Positions 7,667 to 15,773 are shown, counted from the first letter of the stretch. The stretch is 37,361 nucleotides of DNA from Palleronia aestuarii (GCF_003253995.1 NZ_QKZL01000029.1:1-37361); one strand, 5' to 3'. The notes: generated from the sequence alone by a model not told the origin. Numbers and translations are program-made.

Positions 7667-9061
7667 TCACGGAAGCGCGGTCACCGGCAGGGCCGACCAT
7701 ACGAAAAGCAGCACGCTCGATCCGAGCGCGACGCCCACGAGAGCCAGCAGCATGACGGCCTTCGACGGTGCTCCCAGGGCCTCGACCCGTTCGTCCGATG
7801 TGCCGAAGGTGACAGGACCGATCACGCGGGCGTAATAGAAGAGCGACAACACGGAGTTCGCGACCGCGACGACGGCAAGCCACGCATACCCACCGTCCAT
7901 CGCAGCCAGGAACAGAACGAACTTCCCTCCGAACCCAACCAGTGGCGGAATCCCCACCAGGGACAGGAACGCGAGGATCAGGGTCCCCGCCGCGAGCGGC
8001 TGGCTGCGGATCAGCCCGGCAAAACCGGTAATCGCGGTGCGTCCCCGCAAGTGGACGATCGCGGCCAGGGCCGCAATGTTCGCCACGACATAGGCGCCGA
8101 TGAAGGCGATGAGCGCCGGCAGCGCCCGGTCCGAGAGGCCGATTACCGCGACGGCCATGAGCGCGTATCCGGCCTGACTGACCGAGGACCAGCCGATCAG
8201 GCGCCGCACGTCGTCCTGCCAGAGAGCGGCGAGATTGCCGAGGGTCATCGTCGCTGCCGCGAGGAGCGCTACCAGCAGGCGCAACGACGATCCTTCTGCC
8301 GGCACCAGGGCCACCAGGCGGATCAGCGCGAGCGCGGCGGCGATTTTGGGCACGGTCGTGAGGAACGCCGCCACCGGCGCCGGCGCGCCCTCGGCCACGT
8401 CTGGCACCCAGGTATGAGCCGGCACGGCGCCGAGCTTGAAGAGGAACCCCACGAGGACGAGCATCAGGCCGATGAGGGCCAGGGGCGCTGTCAGGTCCGC
8501 CGTGCGCAGGGCGGCGTAGTCCGTGGTCCCCGTCATGCCCATCACGAGGACGATGCCGATTACCAACAGGGCATTCGCAAGCGCGCCGACGAGAAAGTAT
8601 TTCATCCCGGCCTCGAGCGAGATCGCCCAGTCCCGATGCCAGGCGGCCAGAACGTATCCGGTGACTGACGAGAGGAGGATACCCATGGCGAGCTGCATGA
8701 GGTCGGCCGCGCCCGCCATCGCCATGGCGCCGAGCGCGGAGAAGAGGACCATCGCGTAGAACTCGCCGTGGCGCCGGTCGGTCGCGAACCAGCGAGGAAA
8801 GAGCCCGATGCAGAGTGCCGTCGCGCCGAGGATCAGGAGCCGCGCGACGCCCGTCGCGCCGTCGAGCGCAAAGGTTCCCGAGAAGGTCAGACGGTGGGCG
8901 CCGAGCTGCGCCGTGGCGAGCGTGGCGGCGATAGCAAGCACGAGGAGGGCCAGGCCGGCGCAAACCCCATGCCGCCGCTGTGGCAGGGCCATCGCGGCCA
9001 GCAGGACGAGAACGGCGCCGACGAGGACCGCGATCTCGGGGGCGAGGTCGCCGATGGGCAC
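7667..9061 (-). CDS. nuoN: NuoN-like complex I membrane subunit
   Basis: A 464-residue antiporter-like subunit of the NuoN type with about 14 membrane segments. Conserved parts include EAGMKYFLVGALANALLVIG (Lys154), FKLGAVPAHTWVPDVAEGAP (Lys209) and TTVPKIAAALALI. The glutamate expected in transmembrane helix 5 (the LGLELLSL region of canonical NuoN) is replaced: here the segment reads MGILLSSVTGYVL with Leu129 at that place. It is the last gene of the operon, one base after nuoM, and its stop is ten bases from the IS3 end. In true complex I, NuoN is one of three proton-pumping subunits. Here the change may uncouple or alter this channel (inference). Confidence 0.88.
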   Translation of the reverse strand: MPIGDLAPEIAVLVGAVLVLLAAMALPQRRHGVCAGLALLVLAIAATLATAQLGAHRLTFSGTFALDGATGVARLLILGATALCIGLFPRWFATDRRHGEFYAMVLFSALGAMAMAGAADLMQLAMGILLSSVTGYVLAAWHRDWAISLEAGMKYFLVGALANALLVIGIVLVMGMTGTTDYAALRTADLTAPLALIGLMLVLVGFLFKLGAVPAHTWVPDVAEGAPAPVAAFLTTVPKIAAALALIRLVALVPAEGSSLRLLVALLAAATMTLGNLAALWQDDVRRLIGWSSVSQAGYALMAVAVIGLSDRALPALIAFIGAYVVANIAALAAIVHLRGRTAITGFAGLIRSQPLAAGTLILAFLSLVGIPPLVGFGGKFVLFLAAMDGGYAWLAVVAVANSVLSLFYYARVIGPVTFGTSDERVEALGAPSKAVMLLALVGVALGSSVLLFVWSALPVTALP

Positions 9062-9062
9062 G

Positions 9063-10538
9063 CTAGCCTCCCGCGACGGCGACGGGTGCCGTGCCGATCA
9101 TCTCGAGCAGCCAGATCGGCCAGACGCCGATCAGGACGACGAGGCCGAGAAGGCCCGCGAGGATCCCGAGCTCGATCCGCGTGAGATCCGCGAAGCCCGT
9201 TCGCGCCGCGGGAAGTGCGCCGAAGAACACGCGGCCGAGAAGCTGCAGGAAGAGCGCGGCGGTGATCAGGATGCCGAGGAGCCCGATGGCCGCGAGCCAG
9301 GGATAGACCGCGAAGGCGCCGAGGAAGATGTGCAGCTCGGCCACGAACCCCGCCAGCCCCGGCAGCCCTAGCGAGGCGAAGGCCGCGAGAGTCGTGGCCC
9401 CGGTCAGGCGCGGCGCCACCCCGGCGAGCCCGCCATAGGCTGCCATGTCGTAATCCTGGTGCCGCTGCCAGATCGCGCCGGCGATCAGGAAGAGCGCGCC
9501 GGTGATGAGCCCGTGCGCGATCATCTCGACCACCGCGCCGGTCAGGGCGATGTCGCGCGCCGCCTGCGTCCCCATGGCCGACCCTGCGACCGCGATCCCC
9601 AGGACCGCGTAGCCCATGTGGTTGACCGAGGTATAGGCGATGCGCCGCTTCAGATCGTCCTGCCCCAGGGCCACGATCGCGCCCCAGAGGATCGAGATCA
9701 CCGCCACCACCCCAAGCGGCAGCGCCCAGTCAACGAAGGTCTGGGGCATCATCTGCAGTGCCAGCCGCACGAGGCCGTAGGTGCCCATCTTCAAAAGCAC
9801 GCCCGCCAGGATCGCCGAGACTGGCCCCGGCGCGTTCACATGCGCCGGCGGCAGCCAGGTATGGACCGGGAAGAGCGGCGTCTTGATGCCGAACCCGACG
9901 AACAAACCCAACAGGACCAATGCCGCGGGCAGGCCCGCCGCCGCCAAAGGTGCCGCCGCGATGATCGCGCGCATGTCGAAGGTGATCTCGGGCATCGAGA
10001 GGGCCAGCGCGATGATGCCGATCAGGATCAGGAGCGATCCTGCCAGGGTATAGACGAAGAACTTCAGGGCCGCGGCCTGAGCCTCGCCGTGCCCCCAACG
10101 GCCGATCAGAAAGTACATGCCGACGAGGGACAGGTCGAAGAAGACGTAGAAGAGGATCAGATCAAGCGTCACGAAGAGGCCCAGCGAGACCGCGTAGAGG
10201 AAGGCGAACCACGCATAGTAGGCCCGCGCCCGCGGCAGGTCCGCCATCGGCCAGGCGACGGCGGCGAGGAACACCACGCCCGTCAGCAGCGACAGCGACA
10301 GCGACATCCCGTCCACGCCGACCCGCCAGGCGATGCCGAGCGACGGGATCCACCGTGCCTCGGCGACCGACTGGAAGCCCGCCCCCGGCGCGAAGCCCGC
10401 CCAGACGACGAGCAGGAGCAGCAGCGGGACCGCGGTGACCGCGATCGCGATCGTCCGCGCCGTGGACTCCCGGATCGACGGTATCGCGGCCAGCGCCAGG
10501 GCGCCAAGCAGCGGAACGAGGATGCAAAGGGTGAGCAT
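9063..10538 (-). CDS. nuoM: NuoM-like complex I membrane subunit
   Basis: A 491-residue antiporter-like NuoM subunit with about 14 membrane helices. Typical parts: GVDGMSLSLSLLTG, LKFFVYTLAGSLLILIG (Lys159), GFGIKTPLFPVHTWLPPAH (Lys219) and LAGVLLKMGTYGLVR (Lys250). The essential helix-5 Glu of canonical NuoM (FFWEMMLVPMYFLI in E. coli) is Asp135 here, in VFFDLSLVGMYFLIG, and the following Pro is Gly. Acid character is kept, so proton movement is plausible. It directly follows nuoL with no gap and is followed by nuoN after one base, so the three antiporter-like subunits are co-translated. Confidence 0.92.
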   Translation of the reverse strand: MLTLCILVPLLGALALAAIPSIRESTARTIAIAVTAVPLLLLLVVWAGFAPGAGFQSVAEARWIPSLGIAWRVGVDGMSLSLSLLTGVVFLAAVAWPMADLPRARAYYAWFAFLYAVSLGLFVTLDLILFYVFFDLSLVGMYFLIGRWGHGEAQAAALKFFVYTLAGSLLILIGIIALALSMPEITFDMRAIIAAAPLAAAGLPAALVLLGLFVGFGIKTPLFPVHTWLPPAHVNAPGPVSAILAGVLLKMGTYGLVRLALQMMPQTFVDWALPLGVVAVISILWGAIVALGQDDLKRRIAYTSVNHMGYAVLGIAVAGSAMGTQAARDIALTGAVVEMIAHGLITGALFLIAGAIWQRHQDYDMAAYGGLAGVAPRLTGATTLAAFASLGLPGLAGFVAELHIFLGAFAVYPWLAAIGLLGILITAALFLQLLGRVFFGALPAARTGFADLTRIELGILAGLLGLVVLIGVWPIWLLEMIGTAPVAVAGG

Positions 10539-12374
10539 CTAGCGGGCTCCCAGGATCAGGACGACGCCGCCGAGCGCGACGCCGGCGACGAGAAAGACGT
10601 AGTAATGGTGCGAAAGGCCGGTCTGGGTCCGGCGCAGGTCGGCGCCGGCCATGCCGAGAAGGCGCCCGGTGCCGGTCGGGATCAGGTCCATGGCGGCCTC
10701 GCCCGCGCGCGCGGCCCCCGTCGCGGCGGCCCGCGCGGCAACGACGAACGCGGCGAGAAGGCCGCGGCCGCGCGAACCGGACCCCAGTCCATCGATCACG
10801 TAATCGTCGAGACGTGCCGACAGACGCGCCGCCGCCAGGAACGGCGCGATCACCCCGTTATCGATCAGATCCGCGAGGCCGAGCCAGTCCCGGCGTTCCC
10901 CCGCGCGCGGATGTCGTGCCAGATAGATCCCGACGAGGACGCCGAGTGCGAGGGCGCAGAGCGTTCCGATTCTCTCGATCCACGGCCCCGGAGAGGGGAG
11001 CGCGATTTCGAAGAGACGCGCCACTCCGTCATGAGGTCCTGGGAGCCAGATACCCGACAGGATCACGGTCACGAAGGAGAGGGTGCCGAGCGCCGCCAAG
11101 GCGCGCCAGTTCGACCGCGACGTCTCATCGGCCTCGCCCGGCCAGAAGGCGAGGAGCGCGAAGCGCGTGGCATAGGCTGCCGATAGCCCCCCGGCGGCGA
11201 TGGCCGCGGCCGCGAGCCATGGCGAGGCGTGGCCGAGCGCGGTCACGATCTCCTCCTTGGTCCAGGCCCCGCCGAGCGGCGGCGCACCGGCGAGCGCCAG
11301 CGCTGGCGGGACCGCCAATGCACCGGTTACCGGCAGCGCCAGGCCGAGCCGCATCCGTCGCAGATCGAAGGTGCCCGCGCGCTCGTGCGCGAGGCCCGCG
11401 GCGAAGAAGAGCGGCGCCTTGAACGCGGCATGTGCGATCATGTGCAGGATCGCGAGCCCGGGCCAGCCCGCCCCCACGGCGGCGAACATCAGCCCGAGCT
11501 GCGCCGAGGTCGATCCCGCCAGCACCTTCTTGGCATGGTCCTGTCGCAGCGCCACGATCCCGCCGGCGAGGGAAGTGGCGAGACCCAGGGCCATCGCCGC
11601 ACCACCGAAACCCGGCACGTGGGCGAAGGATGGCTGCAGCCGCGCGACGAGAAACGCGCCGGCCGCGACCATGGTCGAGGAATGCAGGAACGCGGACACC
11701 GATGTCGGGCCGTCCATGGCGCGAAAGAGCCAGGGCGCGAATGGCCCCTGCCCGGCCTTCGCCGCCGCCGCGACGAGAACGCCGAAGGCGGCGAGCGCCA
11801 GGTATGGCCCGTCGAGACCGGTGAGGGCGGCATAGTCTACCGATCCCGCCCCGGCGAAACAGGCGAAGAGAGCCACGAAGAGACCGAGGTCGCCCGCGCG
11901 GGTCGCAACGAAGGCGTAGGTGGCCGACGGCGTTGCCTGCGCCTCCCGCCAGCGATGGCCGATCAGGGCCCAGGAGATTGCGCCCATGAGTTCCCAGCCG
12001 ACCAGGAGGCTGACGAGGTCGTTCGCGATCACCACGAGTTCCATCGCGCCGGTGAAGATCAGGAGAAGCCCGAGGAGCCGTGCCAAGCCGCGTTCCGCCT
12101 CGTGCACCCCGGCAAAGAGGATCACGCAGAGCCCGACGAGGGGCACCAGAACCGCGACAGCAGCCGTCATCGCAGACAGGCCGAACCGCAGGGTCAGCGC
12201 GGGCGACCAGGCCATGCTGGACGTGTCGCCCGTTGCCGCGACCACCAGCGACAGGAGCAGGGTGACGCCCATGGCCGCGAGGCCCAGGGCCGTCAGGCGC
12301 CGCCGCGATCCCCTGCTCAACATCCAGAGCGCCAGGCCCGCCGCGACCGGCCAGAGGGCGAGGCTCCAGATCAT
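10539..12374 (-). CDS. nuoL: NuoL-like complex I membrane subunit
   Basis: A 611-residue NuoL, about the same length as the E. coli protein. It keeps VGWELMGAISWALIG with the helix-5 Glu (Glu128), AAAAKAGQGPFAPWLFRAMDG with Lys206, and PTSVSAFLHSSTMVAAGAFL with the family His. After the antiporter core there is a long C-terminal stretch rich in Ala/Arg and a last hydrophobic segment (YYVFLVAGVALGGVVLI), as expected for the lateral helix and its anchor. The ATG at 12374 overlaps the nuoK stop. The NuoL with its lateral arm argues that a full piston-like membrane arm, not a free antiporter, is assembled. Confidence 0.92.
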   Translation of the reverse strand: MIWSLALWPVAAGLALWMLSRGSRRRLTALGLAAMGVTLLLSLVVAATGDTSSMAWSPALTLRFGLSAMTAAVAVLVPLVGLCVILFAGVHEAERGLARLLGLLLIFTGAMELVVIANDLVSLLVGWELMGAISWALIGHRWREAQATPSATYAFVATRAGDLGLFVALFACFAGAGSVDYAALTGLDGPYLALAAFGVLVAAAAKAGQGPFAPWLFRAMDGPTSVSAFLHSSTMVAAGAFLVARLQPSFAHVPGFGGAAMALGLATSLAGGIVALRQDHAKKVLAGSTSAQLGLMFAAVGAGWPGLAILHMIAHAAFKAPLFFAAGLAHERAGTFDLRRMRLGLALPVTGALAVPPALALAGAPPLGGAWTKEEIVTALGHASPWLAAAAIAAGGLSAAYATRFALLAFWPGEADETSRSNWRALAALGTLSFVTVILSGIWLPGPHDGVARLFEIALPSPGPWIERIGTLCALALGVLVGIYLARHPRAGERRDWLGLADLIDNGVIAPFLAAARLSARLDDYVIDGLGSGSRGRGLLAAFVVAARAAATGAARAGEAAMDLIPTGTGRLLGMAGADLRRTQTGLSHHYYVFLVAGVALGGVVLILGAR

Positions 12375-12676
12375 CCCTTCAGCGTCCCGAGACTCTCGGT
12401 CACGTCGGCCTGTCGCTTGCGGTAGACCGCGACGACGAGGGCGAAACCGATGGCCATCTCCACCGCCATGACCGCCATGACGATGATCGCCAGAAGTTGC
12501 GCCTCGGGCGGGCCGCCGATGCCCTGCGACCAGAAGCCCATGATTGCCAGAAGGGCGCCGTTCAGCATCAGTTCCAGCCCCATCATCAGCATCACGAAGC
12601 TCTGCTGCGACAGCGCGCCGTAAAGGCCGATGCCGATCAGGGCGGACGCTCCGAGGAGCACGATGGTAAGCGTCAT
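12371..12676 (-). CDS. nuoK: NuoK-like complex I membrane subunit
   Basis: A 101-residue, three-helix NuoK of standard length. Both key membrane glutamates are kept: MMGLELMLNGALLAIMGF in helix 2 and MAVMAVEMAIGFALVVAVY in helix 3. These link the quinone-side half channel to the antiporter subunits in canonical complex I. It overlaps nuoJ upstream and nuoL downstream by four bases each (ATGA), showing tight translational coupling. This is one of the least altered subunits of the cluster. Confidence 0.93.
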   Translation of the reverse strand: MTLTIVLLGASALIGIGLYGALSQQSFVMLMMGLELMLNGALLAIMGFWSQGIGGPPEAQLLAIIVMAVMAVEMAIGFALVVAVYRKRQADVTESLGTLKG

Positions 12677-13374
12677 GATGGATCCCCCTTCGCCGCATGG
12701 CCATGATGATGGCCGCCGTGGTCATGGCCCTGCCCGTGGTCGGACGCGCCGTCCACGTCGCCGCCGTGGTCGCCATGACCCCCGTGGTGCATGTGATGCC
12801 CGCCGCTCTCGTCGGGCACCCGGCCGGCCGGTTCTCCGTTCTCCGTCAGGCCCGGCGGTCGCGAGCCTTCATCCGCGGACCCGAAACGCCCCTGCTGTGA
12901 CGAGAGCACGACCGCGCCGACCATCGTCGCCAGAAGCGTGACGCCCGCCGTCTCGAAGATCAGCATCGACGGCCCGAGGAGCTCCAGCCCGAGGTCGAAG
13001 ACCACGCGGGTCTCCGGTGGCACCGGTCTGTCCGGCAGGTCCGCCGTCAGGACGGCGGCGGAAAGGCCCAGGAAGGCCAGCGCACCGGCCGCCATCGACA
13101 AGCGGTTCTGGTGCACCATCGACATCGGGTTGAGGCCGGCGGGGTTCATCATGAAGGCGACCATGAAGATCGCCATCACCATCATCTCGACCGCCATCAT
13201 GAAGACCGTCGCGACACCGATATAGGAGGCCGACATCAGCACGCCCGCCCCGCCCACGGCGACGAACGACGCGAGCAGCGAGAAGGAGGCCCGCACCATG
13301 CTGTCGACCACGAAGACCCGCCAGCCGGACCAGACCGCAAAGAGGACGAGGGCGAGGATCATCAGGTCGGTCAC
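12673..13374 (-). CDS. nuoJ: NuoJ-like subunit, Met-rich with a His-rich tail
   Basis: A 233-residue NuoJ-like subunit with five membrane helices in residues 1-160. In canonical NuoJ, helix 3 carries a VYAGA motif with a pi-bulge that couples the quinone site to pumping; here the region reads TVFMMAVEMMVMAIFMVAFM, with a Glu and many Met instead. Residues 193-226 form a hydrophilic tail with 13 His (including HHMHHGGHGDHGG and HDHGGHHHGH), a likely metal-binding extension. The GTG at 13374 is chosen because it overlaps the nuoH stop (GTGA); the ATG at 13362 is the alternative. The protein lies in a copper-gene neighbourhood, so the tail may bind copper or a similar metal (inference). Confidence 0.85.
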   Translation of the reverse strand: MTDLMILALVLFAVWSGWRVFVVDSMVRASFSLLASFVAVGGAGVLMSASYIGVATVFMMAVEMMVMAIFMVAFMMNPAGLNPMSMVHQNRLSMAAGALAFLGLSAAVLTADLPDRPVPPETRVVFDLGLELLGPSMLIFETAGVTLLATMVGAVVLSSQQGRFGSADEGSRPPGLTENGEPAGRVPDESGGHHMHHGGHGDHGGDVDGASDHGQGHDHGGHHHGHAAKGDPS

Positions 13375-14255
13375 AGCGCCAGCACCCCCGCGATCCCCAG
13401 ATGCAGAAACGACAGCGGGAGGACGATCGTCCAGATCAGTCCCAGCATCCGCGACGGCGTCGTCCGTGTGACGGACGTGCCGGCAAGAACGATCAGCGCC
13501 ATCACCGCCGCGGTCTTGAACCAGAGCCAGACAGGCCCCGGCAGGACCGGGCCGAGCGGTCCGCCGAGAAACACCGCCGCGGCCACGGCCGAGACGGAGA
13601 CCAGCATGGCCAGCCGCGCAATCTCCCATGCGAGGCGCGCGCCGCCGCCCTCCTCGGCAGAGGTGCCGCCCGCCATGTCCGCGGCGTCGGCGTAGTCCAT
13701 CGGGCCACGGAGCGTCAGTGTCAGCCCCACCATGACGAAAAGCGGCAGGCCGAGCGGCTGGCGCACCACGTTCCAGATGTCCCGCTGGGACTCGACGATG
13801 GCCGACAACGACAGCGATTCCGCCGGCAGCGCCGCCGCGATCAGCACGAACATCGAGGGCAGCATCACCGGCAGGGCGATGGCGACGTAGCGATAGGCGC
13901 CGATCAGCGGGAAAGGCGCGTTCGGCGACCATCCGTGCAGGAAGACCGCGATAATCGTCAGCGCCTCGCAGCTCCCCCAGATCACGATGCCCACCGGGCT
14001 CTCGACCAGCGCCGCGCCGGGTGCGAAGGGCACGACCGAGAGCCCGACGGCGGCGAGCGCGAGATAAAGGATCGGCGCGAGCCGTTGGAGCAGATCGTCG
14101 GGCGCCTCGGTCCGCACGCTCCCACGCACGGCGAGGGCGGCTGCGGCGCGCAGCGGGCCGGCACCCCGCCCCGCGACCACCCGGTCGAGCCAGCCTCCGA
14201 CGAGAACGCCGCCGAGAAGCGTGACGACCAGGGCAAGCGCGAGAAGCAGGATCAT
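13371..14255 (-). CDS. nuoH: NuoH-like complex I membrane subunit, divergent
   Basis: A 294-residue NuoH-like protein with about eight hydrophobic helices. The overall order of the family is visible (HGWSPNAPFPLIGAYRYVA, then ESQRDIWNVVRQPLGLP, then VFLGGPLGPVLPGPVWLWFK and the end IVLPLSFLHLG). Two parts that form the quinone chamber in real NuoH are missing or degraded: the GPNRVG-type loop after helix 1 is absent, and the RAPFDLPEAESELVAG loop is reduced to RGPMDYADAADMAGG. The ATG at 14255 overlaps the upstream stop by four bases. It probably holds the arm together as the proximal subunit but may no longer bind quinone in the usual way. Confidence 0.85.
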   Translation of the reverse strand: MILLLALALVVTLLGGVLVGGWLDRVVAGRGAGPLRAAAALAVRGSVRTEAPDDLLQRLAPILYLALAAVGLSVVPFAPGAALVESPVGIVIWGSCEALTIIAVFLHGWSPNAPFPLIGAYRYVAIALPVMLPSMFVLIAAALPAESLSLSAIVESQRDIWNVVRQPLGLPLFVMVGLTLTLRGPMDYADAADMAGGTSAEEGGGARLAWEIARLAMLVSVSAVAAAVFLGGPLGPVLPGPVWLWFKTAAVMALIVLAGTSVTRTTPSRMLGLIWTIVLPLSFLHLGIAGVLAL

Positions 14256-15151
14256 GCATCCTCCTTCGAGATCGCGACATGGGCGAGCGTCGCCGGGCTG
14301 AAGGAGTTGATCACAAGCATCGCCTCCGACCATTCGAGACCCGGCAGGAGAGTTGCGAGAGCCGGCGCGGCCTCCGGACCCCGCTCTCCGGCGAGCCAGC
14401 CGGCGAGCCGCCCGCGCGCGTCCTGGCCATCATGGCGGCCGAGCCCCTCCGGGATTGCGCGCAGCGCCGTGATGGCCCGCAGCCGTGCCCCGCGCGCGAC
14501 GCGGTCCGCATCGCGCGGGAGGCCCACGAGCCGCAGCATCCGCGCTGCGCAGAAGTCGGGCGCAGACGCGTCATCGGGCTGGGCGAACGGCGCCGCGCGG
14601 ACCTCGGCCGAGACGATCACGTCGCCCTGCAGCGTCACCTCGAGTACGAGCCCCGGTGGCAGCATCGGCACGAAGGGTCCGAGCCGTGCGGTGTAGGCGT
14701 CGAGCGCGAGGCCGTCGCGCGGATCGTCGGCGGTCATCGCCATGGGTCGTCCATAGGGCGTGCCGCCCATCATGCCCTTGCCGCCCTGCCCGTGGGGGCC
14801 GACGCCGCACCAGTCGTTTGGAGGCGCGTCGGGGCGGCGATCGGTCTCGGTATCGCCCCCCGCCGCCAGATCGCGCCAGAGATCGCGAAGCGCCGGCTCC
14901 GGGTCCCCGGTTCCGTCCCAGCGAAAGGTCTGGCGCGGATGCGGCACCTGGTCGTGGACCCGGTCGAGCGCCTCCTGCGCATGGTCGGGGATCTCGCCTG
15001 CGACGAGCAGGATCGCCGCCGCCCGCGGCGTTGCGACCCGGTCAAGCGCAGGCGACAGGCAAAGCCGCTCGACGGCAGCCTGAATGCCCGGCCCGATGCA
15101 TGTGAAGACGGGCGCGGGCGCCGCCGCGGCGAGGCGCGCAAGCCAGTTCAC
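14252..15151 (-). CDS. NuoB-like/NuoD-like fusion, Fe-S ligands lost
   Basis: A 299-residue soluble protein between nuoA and nuoH, where nuoB, C and D normally lie. Residues 15-75 resemble NuoB: VFTCIGPGI sits where NuoB has LACCAIE, and VATPRAAAILLVAGEIP, then RVHDQVPHPRQ, match RASPRQSDLMIVAGTLT and KVYDQMPEPRY. Only one of the four cysteines that hold cluster N2 is left in place (Cys18); the later two positions are gone. After a Gly/Met-rich linker (GGKGMMGGTPYGRPMAM, about 123-139) residues 150-200 resemble the start of NuoD, with LGPFVPMLPPGLVLE and LQGDVIVSAEV. The GTG at 15151 overlaps the nuoA stop. I infer a scaffold that replaces the quinone-reducing arm without redox chemistry. The assignment rests on remote similarity. 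Confidence 0.65.
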   Translation of the reverse strand: MNWLARLAAAAPAPVFTCIGPGIQAAVERLCLSPALDRVATPRAAAILLVAGEIPDHAQEALDRVHDQVPHPRQTFRWDGTGDPEPALRDLWRDLAAGGDTETDRRPDAPPNDWCGVGPHGQGGKGMMGGTPYGRPMAMTADDPRDGLALDAYTARLGPFVPMLPPGLVLEVTLQGDVIVSAEVRAAPFAQPDDASAPDFCAARMLRLVGLPRDADRVARGARLRAITALRAIPEGLGRHDGQDARGRLAGWLAGERGPEAAPALATLLPGLEWSEAMLVINSFSPATLAHVAISKEDA

Positions 15152-15519
15152 TGCCACCGGAACACCCCCTCGCGCCAGCCGTAGAGGATGCCGACCGACA
15201 GGATCCCGAGGAACATGCCCATCTCGGCCAAGGCCTTCACGCCCTCTTCCACGAAGACGACGGCCCACGGGTACATGAACATCATCTCCATCTCGAAGGC
15301 GATGAAGACCAGCGTCATCGTGTAGGCCCGGAAATGGAAGCGCTGCCAGGCATGGGTGTCGGGGGTACCGCCGCCGAGGAACGGCGCCGCCATGGGGGCG
15401 CTTGTGCCGGCATCATGGCGTGGCGCCATCAGCAGGAAAGACAGGCCGAGAGCCAGGACGATCGACGCGGCGGATACGAGAACGAGCGTCATAAATATTT
15501 CTCGAACACGTGTCGGCAC
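15148..15519 (-). CDS. nuoA: NuoA-like complex I membrane subunit
   Basis: A three-helix NuoA of 123 residues. The family core is plain: YTMTLVFIAFEMEMMFMYPW corresponds to the FDVEVVFLYPW region, with the first acid changed from Asp to Glu and the second Glu kept, followed by VGILYGWREGVFRWQ. The coded start is a GTG at 15519; the ATG at 15492 gives a 114-residue protein and cannot be excluded, since neither has a strong ribosome site. It is the first clear nuo gene of the operon, preceded by a 128-base gap and the 41-residue peptide gene on the same strand. In complex I it clamps the NuoH/NuoJ junction. Confidence 0.88.
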   Translation of the reverse strand: MPTRVREIFMTLVLVSAASIVLALGLSFLLMAPRHDAGTSAPMAAPFLGGGTPDTHAWQRFHFRAYTMTLVFIAFEMEMMFMYPWAVVFVEEGVKALAEMGMFLGILSVGILYGWREGVFRWQ

Positions 15520-15647
15520 GTTCTCAAGAGAGACGCCCCATCACCGGGCGGTGGGTAAAAGCCGAAAAGGGTTTAAATGAAATCATGATGTCGTTGCCCG
15601 GTCGGGTCCGTGATCGATGCGGGGGGAAACGGAAAGCAATCGATCCG

Positions 15648-15773
15648 TCAGCTTCGCAGGTATTTCACCGAGGCCAGCGTGACGGTGGACAAGGCGGCCA
15701 GGAGAAGAAGGCCCGCCAGGCCCATCGTCGCCACCATCGCGGGGCCGCTCATCATGCACTCACCGGCCATCAT
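15648..15773 (-). CDS. 41-residue Met-rich membrane peptide
   Basis: A small gene encoding a 41-residue peptide that starts MMAGECMMSGPAM, has one membrane helix (GLAGLLLLAALSTVTLA) and ends SVKYLRS. A good ribosome site (AAGGAG, seven bases before the first ATG) supports translation. It is the first gene after the putative copper-responsive dyad at 15819-15842 and precedes nuoA by 128 bases on the same strand. Small Met-rich single-helix peptides of this shape occur near metal-resistance genes; a role in metal binding, or as an accessory of the nuo-like complex, is inference. No named family was recognised. Confidence 0.7.
   Translation of the reverse strand: MMAGECMMSGPAMVATMGLAGLLLLAALSTVTLASVKYLRS

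Noticed and set aside
7620-8963. Alternative minus-strand frame over nuoN
   Set aside because: Arg/Gly-rich with no membrane segments; the nuoN frame fits the family end to end.
9459-11186. Very long open frames on the plus strand opposite nuoM and nuoL
   Set aside because: They are mirror frames of high-GC membrane protein genes, with Arg/Asp/Gly-rich translations and no domains.
7667-15519. Ordinary complex I operon
   Set aside because: Genes for NuoC, E, F, G and I are absent, and NuoB/NuoD/NuoH features needed for redox chemistry are lost.
7667-15519. Mrp-type Na+/H+ antiporter operon
   Set aside because: Mrp has MrpA-G with MrpE/F/G subunits; here there are NuoA, NuoH, NuoJ, a NuoL with a lateral arm, and NuoM and NuoN, with no MrpE/F/G homologues.
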